A stretch of 64,000 nucleotides of DNA from Sinomonas mesophila (GTDB taxonomy: Bacteria > Actinomycetota > Actinomycetes > Actinomycetales > Micrococcaceae). This document shows positions 50,505 to 57,669 of the stretch, piece by piece. Every line of letters begins with the position of its first letter. Position 1 is the first letter of the stretch. The position numbers were made by a program, and so were the translations under genes. The stretch spans positions 124,256 through 188,255 of the forward strand of contig NZ_KV908325.1 in assembly GCF_001999765.1 (NCBI RefSeq), read 5' to 3'. The notes below the pieces were generated by a model. That model worked only from the letters and a program-made list of their open reading frames with translations. It ran no database searches and was not told the DNA's origin.

Positions 50505-51548
50505 GTGACAACGATGTCTAATCGTTACACCGGCTCGAAACCCGGGCGGCCCACGATGAAGCACGTGGCCGCGCTGGCGGGGGTGGGCATCAAGACGGTC
50601 TCGCGGGTGATGAACAACGAGCCCGGCGTGGCCGAGGCGACGCGCGCCCAGGTGCTGCGTGCGGCGGAGCAGCTCAAGTACCAGCTCGACGTGAACGCGG
50701 GGAACCTGCGCCGCTCCGACCGGCGCACGCGGACGCTCGGGCTCGTGCTGCCCTCGGTGGCGAACCAGTTCAGCGGCGAGATCCACCGCGCGGTCGAGGA
50801 CGCCATGGCGCCGCGCGGCATCGCGGTCTTCGCCTCGAGCGTCGACGACGATCCCGAGCGCGAGCAGCCGGTCGTGGCCGCGCTCCTGCAGCGGCGCGTC
50901 GACGGGCTCATCGTGACCCCCGCGGCCCCGGACCAGTCCTACCTCGTCTCGGAGCTCGAGCATGAGCTGCCGGTCGTCTTCGTCGACCGCGAGCCCGTGG
51001 GCCTGGCGGCGGACTGCGTCACCTCGGACAACCGCGAGGGCGCCGCGGCCGCAGCGGCCCACCTGATCGGGCACGGTCACCGGCGCATCGCCTACCTCGG
51101 CGATCTCAGCACGATCCAGACCGCGCGGGAGCGGCGCCGGGGCTTCGCCGAGGAGGCCGCGCGCGCAGGCATCACCGGGCAGACCTTCACGGTCGAGGAG
51201 CTCCATGACTCGCGGGCCGCGCAGGAGGCCGCGACCCGGCTGCTCACGGGCTCCGAGCCGCCCACGGCCATCTTCGCCGCGCAGATCCTCGTGACGCTCG
51301 GGGTGCTGCGGGCCCTCAAGGAGCTCGGCCTCCAGCACCGCGTGGCCCTCGTGGGCTTCGACGACTTCGAGCTCGCCGACCTGCTCGACCCAGGCGTGAC
51401 CGTCGTGGCCCAGCACCCCGAGCAGATCGGCCGGCTCGCGGCCGAGCGCCTCCTCGCCCGCCTCGACGGCCAGCGGTCCCGCCCTGAGCGGTTCGTCGTG
51501 CCCTCGACCCTTATCCCGCGCGGCTCCGGCGAAATCCCGCCGGCCTGA
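50505..51548 (+). CDS. LacI-family regulator of the fructan/fructose locus
   Basis: 347 residues. HTH MKHVAALAGVGIKTVSRVMN (~18-37) with a hinge ending in LRRSDRRTR, then a periplasmic-binding-protein-like effector domain (LVLPSVANQFSGEIHRAVED, VAALLQRRVDGLIVTPA, LVGFDDFELADLLDPG). The GTG at 50505 has AAGGA six bases upstream and fits better than an ATG nine bases further on. An operator-like site (TGACAACGATGTCT) overlaps the start codon, so it probably represses itself. The same dyad stands before the importer and before the large GH32 gene. Effector presumably fructose or a phosphate of it. Confidence 0.9.
   Translation: MTTMSNRYTGSKPGRPTMKHVAALAGVGIKTVSRVMNNEPGVAEATRAQVLRAAEQLKYQLDVNAGNLRRSDRRTRTLGLVLPSVANQFSGEIHRAVEDAMAPRGIAVFASSVDDDPEREQPVVAALLQRRVDGLIVTPAAPDQSYLVSELEHELPVVFVDREPVGLAADCVTSDNREGAAAAAAHLIGHGHRRIAYLGDLSTIQTARERRRGFAEEAARAGITGQTFTVEELHDSRAAQEAATRLLTGSEPPTAIFAAQILVTLGVLRALKELGLQHRVALVGFDDFELADLLDPGVTVVAQHPEQIGRLAAERLLARLDGQRSRPERFVVPSTLIPRGSGEIPPA
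50506..50519. promoter_or_regulatory. LacI-type operator overlapping the regulator start codon
   Basis: TGACAACGATGTCT matches the TGACAACGTTGTCA dyad with two changes in the right arm. It covers the second base of the GTG and the next codons, so binding would block the start of translation or transcription of the regulator gene. Confidence 0.65.
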
Positions 51549-51604
51549 TCCACGCGGTCCCCGATACCCAGCCCAGTCCCCGAACCCAGAGAAGGAGATC
51601 CCGC

Positions 51605-51829
51605 ATGACCAAGACCCTGTACGCCGAGTTCACGGTGAAGCCCGGCGCGGAGGAGCGCGTCGCGCAGATGATGCGCGGGCTCACGGTCTACCGGGACGAG
51701 GCCGCGTTCCAGGAGCACATCGCGGCGGACTATGGCCGGGAGTTCAACCGCGAGCTGGTCGACCTCATCGAGGAGGACGGTTCCCAGCTGTCCTGGCTCG
51801 AGCCGCTCCCGGCCGTCCCCGTGGCCTGA
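51605..51829 (+). CDS. Shortened ABM-type monooxygenase-like protein
   Basis: 74 residues. The start MTKTLYAEFTVKPGAEERVA and the end VYRDEAAFQEHIAADYGREF with WLEPLPAV match the antibiotic-biosynthesis monooxygenase (ABM/YgiN) family, usually ~95-105 residues. The middle of the ferredoxin-like fold, including the strand and the loop with the E-P-G-N type motif, seems to be missing between residues 26 and 28 (RGLT then VYRD). AAGGAGATCCCGC before the ATG is intact. Either a small deletion derivative or a short paralogue. It follows the LacI gene. Confidence 0.6.
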   Translation: MTKTLYAEFTVKPGAEERVAQMMRGLTVYRDEAAFQEHIAADYGREFNRELVDLIEEDGSQLSWLEPLPAVPVA

Positions 51830-52117
51830 GGGTTCCTCCCCACACGGCCAGGCATTGAGATAACTTCGTCAACGGCGATTACGCAATCAGGATCGATGCC
51901 AACTGCATTCTATTTTGTGCGCATTCCCGCTGTGGCTATTCGGCGCGCCAGGGTGGCGGGTTGTTTGCGATGATCTCCTTGGTGAGGGTCATGCCTTTCG
52001 AAATCGGCGCGCGCCTTCGCGAGTGTCCGGGTCCCGGTCAATGTTGGCGTACCAAGGGCTCCAGGGCGCGGGATGCGGCCGGCCCTGGCGGGCTGGGAGT
52101 CTTAGAGTCCGGTGGCG
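51830..52117. other. Intergenic region without a recognised gene
   Basis: About 290 bases, partly A+T-richer (ATTCTATTTTGTGCGCATTC), lying between the ABM-like gene and the convergent DUF1059-like gene. No terminator hairpin or coding pattern was recognised. Confidence 0.4.
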
Positions 52118-52339
52118 TTACTTGTCGTAGGCGGACGGCGACGACCCAGCGTTGGTCCCAGATGTTGCCGCTTCCTTCCACCACGCCGCGCCGGCCATCA
52201 TCTCCCTGATCTGGCTGTCAGTGAGCTGAGGATGGGCCTCGGCGGTGTGCGCTTTGATCCTTTGGAACAGGTCTTCGTCATCCGCGCCGGTGAACTCGAT
52301 CCTGTCGTGCGAGGGATCTACACAATGGAATCCGCGCAT
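52118..52339 (-). CDS. DUF1059-like small protein
   Basis: 73 residues, Cys and His at the N-terminus (MRGFHCVDPSHDRIEF), then ADDEDLFQRIKAHTAEAHPQ and LTDSQIREMMAG, the pattern of DUF1059 proteins (a small alpha/beta domain of unknown role). GGAGGAGCA precedes the ATG. It stands alone, upstream of a 330-base region that faces the large GH32 gene. No function is proposed. Confidence 0.65.
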   Translation of the reverse strand: MRGFHCVDPSHDRIEFTGADDEDLFQRIKAHTAEAHPQLTDSQIREMMAGAAWWKEAATSGTNAGSSPSAYDK

Positions 52340-52671
52340 TGCTCCTCCTTCGAACGTTTGCGACTATGCAGACGCGACTCCCATGGTACGTCTGGACGCG
52401 CGCGCGGACTACGGTCGGTCGTCCTGTTCAGCCGGGAGAGGCCGCCCTCATGACGAAGAACTCGACGAGGAAGAAACAGGCAGCACAGTTCGCTTCGCCG
52501 TGGGACTCGACGCCCAGGAACAGATGCCAGCGGTGGCGTGGCTGTCGACAGCAACACTCCACCGCCGCAGCCGTTCGCGCCCATCCCGCTAGCACCGTCG
52601 AGCGGACGACGGCGGCCGCGCACCGCCGTCGTCCGCGTCACCGTCGCCGTCCGCGTCGCCGTCGGCGTTGC
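52340..52671. other. Intergenic region downstream of the large GH32 gene
   Basis: 330 bases between the DUF1059-like start and the GH32 stop. A plus-strand ATG at 52450 opens a basic peptide (TKNSTRKKQAAQ), but no ribosome site or family signature was seen. The last 60 bases hold CGTCGCCGTC-type simple repeats. Confidence 0.4.
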
Positions 52672-55359
52672 TCAGCGTTCGACGGCGGGCCGCCCCTCGT
52701 AGCGCGACGTCCCACCCGAGACGAACATCGACGAGGCCAGCGGCGTCGCCTTGAACGAGACGAACTGCGCCGTGCCGCCCTCGGCGAAGAGCGAGACGCG
52801 GTTCGCGCCCGCCGCCGGGAAGACCTGGTCCGTGACCGTGGCCCGGCCGCCCTGGGCGAAGACCTCCACCGAGGACCGGTCGAGGTAGATGCTCAGCTCG
52901 AGCGTCCCGTCCGCGGCGAGCTGGACCGGCACCGACTCGAACGAGGGGAACAGCGGCGAGAACCCGACGTCGCCCGACTGCCGCCGGTCGACGAATACGC
53001 GTCCGGTCCCGCGGTCGTAGCCCACGACGGTGCCGGTCGCGCCGTCGGAATGCACGGTCACACCGGTGCGCTGGGCGCTCCCGGGCTTGAGCACGACGTC
53101 GAGCCGCTGCACCTGCCCGTGCGCGGCGGCGGGCAGCTCGCGCGTGCCGGCCACGTCGGTGCGGGCGAGTTTGTAGCTCGGGCTCGCGCCGAGCGCGGTA
53201 GCCTCGGCGACCGGCCGCTGCACGAGCTTCGGTCCCACAGGCGTGCTCGTGAGCGCGACCTCGCGCGGCAGGGCCATCGCGCTGCGCCACGGGTGCGTCG
53301 GGATCTGGTTCGCGTAGTCCCAGTTGTTCATCCAGCCGAGCATGATCCTGCGGCCGTCGGGGGCGTGGTTGAACGAGACGGCGGCGTAGTAGTCGCGGCC
53401 CCAGTCGAGCCAGTCGTACTGCTGCAGCCGCGGCGTGGCGGGGGCGGGGCCGAGCCGGAACTCGTCGGCGAGGACGTGCCCCCAGCCGAAGCGGTTGTTG
53501 TCCACGATCCGCAGGCTCGCCTGCCGCCCGGCGAACTCGCGCACGTCCCAGCTGGCCCAGTCGAGCGCCTCGCTGTTCGCGCCGGTCGCCGTCCGGACCA
53601 CCTGGCCGTCGACGACGAGGTTCACCGTCGTCTCATCCGAGCGCGGCACGACGCCCTCGTCCGTGAGCACAACGTGATCGAGCGTGAGGTGCCCCCAGCC
53701 GCCCGTCGCCTGGTCGACGACGCGCAGCTGGGCCTGCCGGCCCGCGAACTCGGCGACGTCCCAGCCCTCCCAGTTCAGGGCTCCCGCCTCCTCGCCCGCC
53801 GCGCGGCGGACCACCTGCCCGTCCACGAGGAGCTGGACCTCGAGCACCTGCCCGCTCGCGGCGTCGCGGCGCCCGCCGCCGATCAGCATCGCGAGGTTCC
53901 GGCGCGTGATCGCGAACGACGGCGAGGTGAGGGTTCCCTGCCGGTGGTCCCCGGCGTCGGCGGGCGCCTCGAAGGTGTTCACGCGCCACGAGCCGAGGTA
54001 GTAGTCCCCGCCGCGGTCGACGGGCTGCTCGGCGGCGGCGAGGTCCCCGGTGCCGGCCCAGCCGCCGGCCGCGAGCGTGCCGGCCTCGAAGCCGTCGAAG
54101 AGCAGCTGGCCCGCGGGCTGGGTGTTGTCGAGCTTGTCCGAGACACGCGGGTGCTGCCCGCCCCCGACCAGGAAGTTCAGGTACGGCTGGTCCACGGTGA
54201 ACTGGGGCGACTCCATGCGGCCGATCGGCCAGTCAACGTCGTTGAAGGAGTTGACCAGGCCCGCGCCGACGAAACCCGAGACGGCGTTCTGCCCCGGCAG
54301 TGTTCCGGTCGCCGGTGCCGAGGCGAAGGGCCCGTCCTTCCAGTTGCCCGGCTCGTTGGCGACGGTCCAGCCCTCGTAGGTCCCGCCGTCGAACCCGTAG
54401 AGCCGCTGTCCCTCGGGCAGCGCGTCCGCGGGCCGCGTCGACTCCGAGGTGAACGTGACGCCGTCGAAGCTGCCCACGAAGTACTGCCCGCCCGAGCCGC
54501 CGGCGACCGCGCCGGGGTTGACGTTGACCACGAGCACCCACTTGACGTTCGCCGGGTCGCCGTCGACCGCGAGCGGGAACAGGTCCGGGCACTCCCACTG
54601 CCCGCCCGCGGCATTCGCAGGGCCGAACTCGCTCAGCGGCGCCCAGTCGATGAGGTTGTCCGAGCGGTAGAAGAGGACCTTGTGCTCCTGGGCCTCGACG
54701 GCGGCCATGACCCAGTAGCTCCCGGCCGGCCCCTCGTAGCGGACCACCTTGGGGTCGCGGAAGTTGGCCGAGCCCCGGTCGAGGACGGGGTTGCCGGCGT
54801 ACTTGGTCCAGGTCGTGCCGCCGTCGGTGCTGTAGGCGAGCGACTGCGCCTGCCGCCCCGCGAGCGGGGAGCCGGGCTTGTACGCGCTCGTGTAGACGGC
54901 GACGAGCGGCGGGTTCTCTGCGGTGCCAAGTCCCGAGGCGTTGGCCTCGTCCACGACGACCGAGCCGGAGAAGACGTCCTCCTGGGCGTCGAAGCTCAGC
55001 GCGAGCGGCTGCTCCGTCCAGTGCATGAGGTCCGCCGAGGTCGCGTGGCCCCAGGACATGTTGCCCCACGTGTTCCCCAGCGGGTTGTGCTGGTAGAAGA
55101 GGTGGTACGTGCCCTGGTGGTAGACGAGGCCGTTGGGGTCGTTCATCCAGTTCTGCTGGAGCGAGTAGTGGTAGGCCGGGCGGTGGGGCTCGGTGCCGAG
55201 CTCGCCCGCCGTCGTCGGCGGTGCCCCCGCGAGGGCCGCGGCGAGCATCGCCGCCGCAGCGCCGAGGCTCGTGATCCGGCGTCGTATCCGCCGTGATCGT
55301 GCCCGCTCTGTTCCCTCGCCTGCTGACTCCTGACGTGCTCGGCTCCCTCGCCCTGCCAT
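52672..55359 (-). CDS. Secreted glycoside hydrolase family 32 (levanase/fructanase), large
   Basis: 895 residues, clearly longer than a simple GH32 (500-550). Basic N-terminus and hydrophobic core (LGAAAAMLAAALAGAPPTTA) predict secretion. GH32 active site: nucleophile Asp74 in WMNDPNG (71-77), transition-state stabiliser Asp in FRDPKV (~200), acid/base Glu in WECPDL (~255). Between the catalytic part and the C-terminal beta-sandwich are two similar extra domains, ending EGWDVAEFAGRQAQLRVVDQ and ASWDVREFAGRQASLRIVDN. A perfect LacI-type operator lies 26 bases upstream. Probably releases fructose from levan or inulin. Confidence 0.92.
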   Translation of the reverse strand: MAGRGSRARQESAGEGTERARSRRIRRRITSLGAAAAMLAAALAGAPPTTAGELGTEPHRPAYHYSLQQNWMNDPNGLVYHQGTYHLFYQHNPLGNTWGNMSWGHATSADLMHWTEQPLALSFDAQEDVFSGSVVVDEANASGLGTAENPPLVAVYTSAYKPGSPLAGRQAQSLAYSTDGGTTWTKYAGNPVLDRGSANFRDPKVVRYEGPAGSYWVMAAVEAQEHKVLFYRSDNLIDWAPLSEFGPANAAGGQWECPDLFPLAVDGDPANVKWVLVVNVNPGAVAGGSGGQYFVGSFDGVTFTSESTRPADALPEGQRLYGFDGGTYEGWTVANEPGNWKDGPFASAPATGTLPGQNAVSGFVGAGLVNSFNDVDWPIGRMESPQFTVDQPYLNFLVGGGQHPRVSDKLDNTQPAGQLLFDGFEAGTLAAGGWAGTGDLAAAEQPVDRGGDYYLGSWRVNTFEAPADAGDHRQGTLTSPSFAITRRNLAMLIGGGRRDAASGQVLEVQLLVDGQVVRRAAGEEAGALNWEGWDVAEFAGRQAQLRVVDQATGGWGHLTLDHVVLTDEGVVPRSDETTVNLVVDGQVVRTATGANSEALDWASWDVREFAGRQASLRIVDNNRFGWGHVLADEFRLGPAPATPRLQQYDWLDWGRDYYAAVSFNHAPDGRRIMLGWMNNWDYANQIPTHPWRSAMALPREVALTSTPVGPKLVQRPVAEATALGASPSYKLARTDVAGTRELPAAAHGQVQRLDVVLKPGSAQRTGVTVHSDGATGTVVGYDRGTGRVFVDRRQSGDVGFSPLFPSFESVPVQLAADGTLELSIYLDRSSVEVFAQGGRATVTDQVFPAAGANRVSLFAEGGTAQFVSFKATPLASSMFVSGGTSRYEGRPAVER

Positions 55360-55384
55360 AGGTTCCGCCCTTCTCTGCGCGACG

Positions 55385-55404
55385 CGGTGACAACGTTGTC
55401 ACCG
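55385..55404. promoter_or_regulatory. LacI-type operator before the large GH32 gene
   Basis: CGGTGACAACGTTGTCACCG, a perfect 20-bp palindrome whose core is the TGACAACGTTGTCA word seen before the importer and the LacI gene. It lies 26-45 bases upstream of the start. Confidence 0.85.
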
Positions 55405-55504
55405 GGTCGCACGCTAGGAAGTGTCCACCGGACAAGTCAAGCGTTGGAGGCGGTGCCACAAGGTTTTGGCGGACGACGGCGCGCGGCGGCCTACCTCCGA
55501 CCTC

Positions 55505-55556
55505 CGCGCCTTCGCGCCTTCGCGCCGTCGCGCCTTCGCGCCGTCGCGCCTTCGCG
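55505..55556. repeat. Octamer array CGCGCCTT/CGCGCCGT
   Basis: Six or more tandem 8-bp units alternating between the two forms. A simple-sequence region that could expand or contract. Confidence 0.75.
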
Positions 55557-55613
55557 CAATTGTTGGCTTGAGCAGGGTGCCGCGGCCCGCGACCCTGCTC
55601 ACCTCAACAATTG
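55557..55613. terminator. 22-bp-arm hairpin after levansucrase region
   Basis: Arms CAATTGTTG...AGCAGGGT and its complement with three mismatches and a 13-base G+C-rich loop. On the minus strand it lies about 150 bases after the levansucrase stop and may end its transcript. Confidence 0.65.
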
Positions 55614-55763
55614 ACGCGGGGTCCACGCCCCACAGAGACTTTGCCACTCAACGTCGGGATGTGACCTCTCAACCCGCGGACGGCCAGAGGCCCGGACGGG
55701 GTCGCCGTCCGGGCCTCTGTGGTGTGGTCCGCCGCGGTGGGGCGGACGGTCTGGGTGGGGCTG

Positions 55764-57365
55764 CTACTTGTACAGGCCCTCGCCGCCGACGGCGAGGTTG
55801 GTCGGCAGGTAGCCGTACGGGCCGAGGCCGTTCTGGCCGAAGCTGCGGTCCACCTGCGTCACGCCGCCCTTGAAGTTGATCTTCACGGTCGGGGACAGGG
55901 AGCCGCCGCGGATCCCGTTGACGTTGTCGATGAACGACTGCACGAGGCCGTTGGGCTGCACGTAGTGCGAGTAGGCCTGGAACTGGCGGCCGTTCTGCTC
56001 GCTCGAGATGGTCCCGCTCGGGTTGTTGGCCGGCAGGTTCAGGTCCGTCGGCGAGCCGAGCGCGAGGCCCGAGTTGTTCACCGGCTGGAAGTCGGAGCGG
56101 ATGCCGTCGCCCACGAAGCCGTAGACGCCGTCCGGGCCGCGCATGCCGTCCGCGTACGTGAACTGGTGCGAGATCGTGTACAGGTAGTACTTGTTCTTGC
56201 CGTCCTCGTTCTGGATGAAGATCTGGGGACGCTCAGTCTGGTCGTTGACGCAGTTGGCCGAGAGGATCGGCGGCAGGAAGGACCACTTGGTCAGGTCCTT
56301 GGTGTCCGCGACCGCGAGGCCGACGTTGGCCGTCTGGTAGTAGGCGCCCGTCGTCGAGTTGACCTGCTCGGCGGTCTCGGCCTGGGGGTCGCCCGGGCGG
56401 TAGCCCAGGTCCTCCTCGGTGCAGCGGTATTCGCCGCGGGTGCCCCCGGTGTTGCCCTCGAAGACCATGAAGGTCTTGCCCGGGTGCGCCGGGTCCTCGA
56501 ACGTGTACGGGTCGCGGAAGGCGAAGCCCGGGTTCTGGGCCCTGGTCTGGTACATCTCGCCGTCCGGCTCGAGCAGCTTGGTGTGCTCGAAGCCGTCGAA
56601 CCACACCCGGTCCTGGTCGGCGTGGATGTTGCCGAGGGCCTTGGCGATCGCGGCGTCCGGGGCGATCCCGCCGCCGCCGGCGTTGCGCTCGGCCACGTCG
56701 TAGAACGTCGTCGCGGTGTAGAAGACGTTCACGTGGTTGCCCTGCATGAGGCGGGTCGACCCGGACCACTCGGTGTTGCCGACCGAGGAGCCGTCGACGA
56801 ACAGGTGCCCGCCGTAGTTCCACTTGTCCTTGGCCGGATCGGCGTTCGTCTTGCGGTAGAAGAAGCCGATGCGCGCGTTCCAGTGGCGCTGGTCGAAGCC
56901 GTAGCCCGCGTGGCGGTCGGCCACGAGCGAGAAGATGACGTCGAAGCCCTTGTAGCTGATCTGGTTCGCGTGCTCGTCCGTGAGGGACCAGGTGTCCCAG
57001 ACCCAGACGTCCTCGTTCATCGTCGGGAAGTCCTCGGGGATCTCCGGCATGGAGACGTCCGGGCTCATGGAGTTCTCGCCGGGCGCGACGTTCGGGTCGC
57101 TCTGCGCCATGATCTGGCGGGCGTCGGCGCGGGTCCACTTGGACGTGAAGTCCGCAGCAGGGTCGAACGCCTGCTGCGAGTGCTCGGTCGGCAGGGCGAA
57201 GCCCGGGGTGGGGGCGGGCATCTCGGACGACGGCGGGTCGGCCGGGATGTTCGCGAGCGCGGCGGGGGCGGCGGTCAGGACCGCGGCCGTGACGAGGGCC
57301 GTCGCGGCAGCTGCGCGCCGCCGTCGGCGGCCCGTGGGCCGCGCAGGCTGCTGGAGATTCAGCAT
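55764..57365 (-). CDS. Levansucrase/fructosyltransferase, glycoside hydrolase family 68
   Basis: 533 residues. Signal peptide with a run of Arg (RRRRRAAAATALVTAAVLTA, then AALAN cleavage near 39). GH68 catalytic residues: nucleophile Asp124 in VWVWDTW, transition-state Asp in FRDPYTF (near 282), acid/base Glu in TERPQIF (near 377). The family moves fructose from sucrose onto levan or water outside the cell. The start at 57365 follows GAAAGAG. A second LacI-type dyad (AAGCGCTT core) lies 200 bases upstream. It supplies fructan that the two GH32 enzymes can break down. Confidence 0.93.
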   Translation of the reverse strand: MLNLQQPARPTGRRRRRAAAATALVTAAVLTAAPAALANIPADPPSSEMPAPTPGFALPTEHSQQAFDPAADFTSKWTRADARQIMAQSDPNVAPGENSMSPDVSMPEIPEDFPTMNEDVWVWDTWSLTDEHANQISYKGFDVIFSLVADRHAGYGFDQRHWNARIGFFYRKTNADPAKDKWNYGGHLFVDGSSVGNTEWSGSTRLMQGNHVNVFYTATTFYDVAERNAGGGGIAPDAAIAKALGNIHADQDRVWFDGFEHTKLLEPDGEMYQTRAQNPGFAFRDPYTFEDPAHPGKTFMVFEGNTGGTRGEYRCTEEDLGYRPGDPQAETAEQVNSTTGAYYQTANVGLAVADTKDLTKWSFLPPILSANCVNDQTERPQIFIQNEDGKNKYYLYTISHQFTYADGMRGPDGVYGFVGDGIRSDFQPVNNSGLALGSPTDLNLPANNPSGTISSEQNGRQFQAYSHYVQPNGLVQSFIDNVNGIRGGSLSPTVKINFKGGVTQVDRSFGQNGLGPYGYLPTNLAVGGEGLYK

Positions 57366-57669
57366 GGTGTGCTCTTTCAGTGGTTCTGTCAGGGGACCAT
57401 GTGCGGGCACACCGCTGCCCTGGGGACGCACGCATCCTCAGGACGACGTCGTGCCCAGTCGCCCTCGCGCCGGTCGGTGCGCGGGCGGTTGAAGCGGCCC
57501 GAGGGTGGGCCGCGCCTCTAACACTAGGAAAGCTGGGAAGGTCCTCTCAACCGCCCCACACGCATTTGTGTAAGCGCTTGCACAATCTGGTCCACGCGCG
57601 CGATGCCAAGCCAGACTGAATGTGTCAAGTAAACAAATATGACGCGCGCGTGACCGCTTTACGACGCAG
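57366..57669. other. Intergenic region with a LacI/CcpA-type dyad
   Basis: 304 bases between the levansucrase start and the 3' end of the second GH32 gene. Apart from the 20-bp dyad near its middle it holds a less G+C-rich part (57600-57640) without coding signals. Confidence 0.5.
57566..57585. promoter_or_regulatory. Second LacI-type operator (AAGCGCTT core) before levansucrase
   Basis: TTGTGTAAGCGCTTGCACAA, 20 bp with one mismatched pair. The core AAGCGCTT is typical of LacI/GalR-family sites and differs from the AACGTT core of the other sites here, so another regulator may control levansucrase. It lies about 200 bases upstream of the start. Confidence 0.6.

Larger units (their letters stand above)
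55360..55763. other. Regulatory and repeat-rich gap before the large GH32 gene
   Basis: About 400 bases between the levansucrase stop and the GH32 start. It contains the LacI-type operator (55385-55404), a GCGCCTTC/GCGCCGTC octamer array (55505-55556), a 22-bp-arm hairpin (55557-55613) and one word GGGATGTGACCTCTCAAC (55653-55670) of the GTCACCTC repeat family. Confidence 0.6.

Noticed and set aside
52450-52620. Small basic ORF upstream of the GH32 stop
   Set aside because: No ribosome site, no recognisable product, and the frame runs into simple repeats.
55505-55556. Possible CRISPR or iteron array
   Set aside because: The 8-bp units are contiguous simple repeats with no spacers and no replication gene near.
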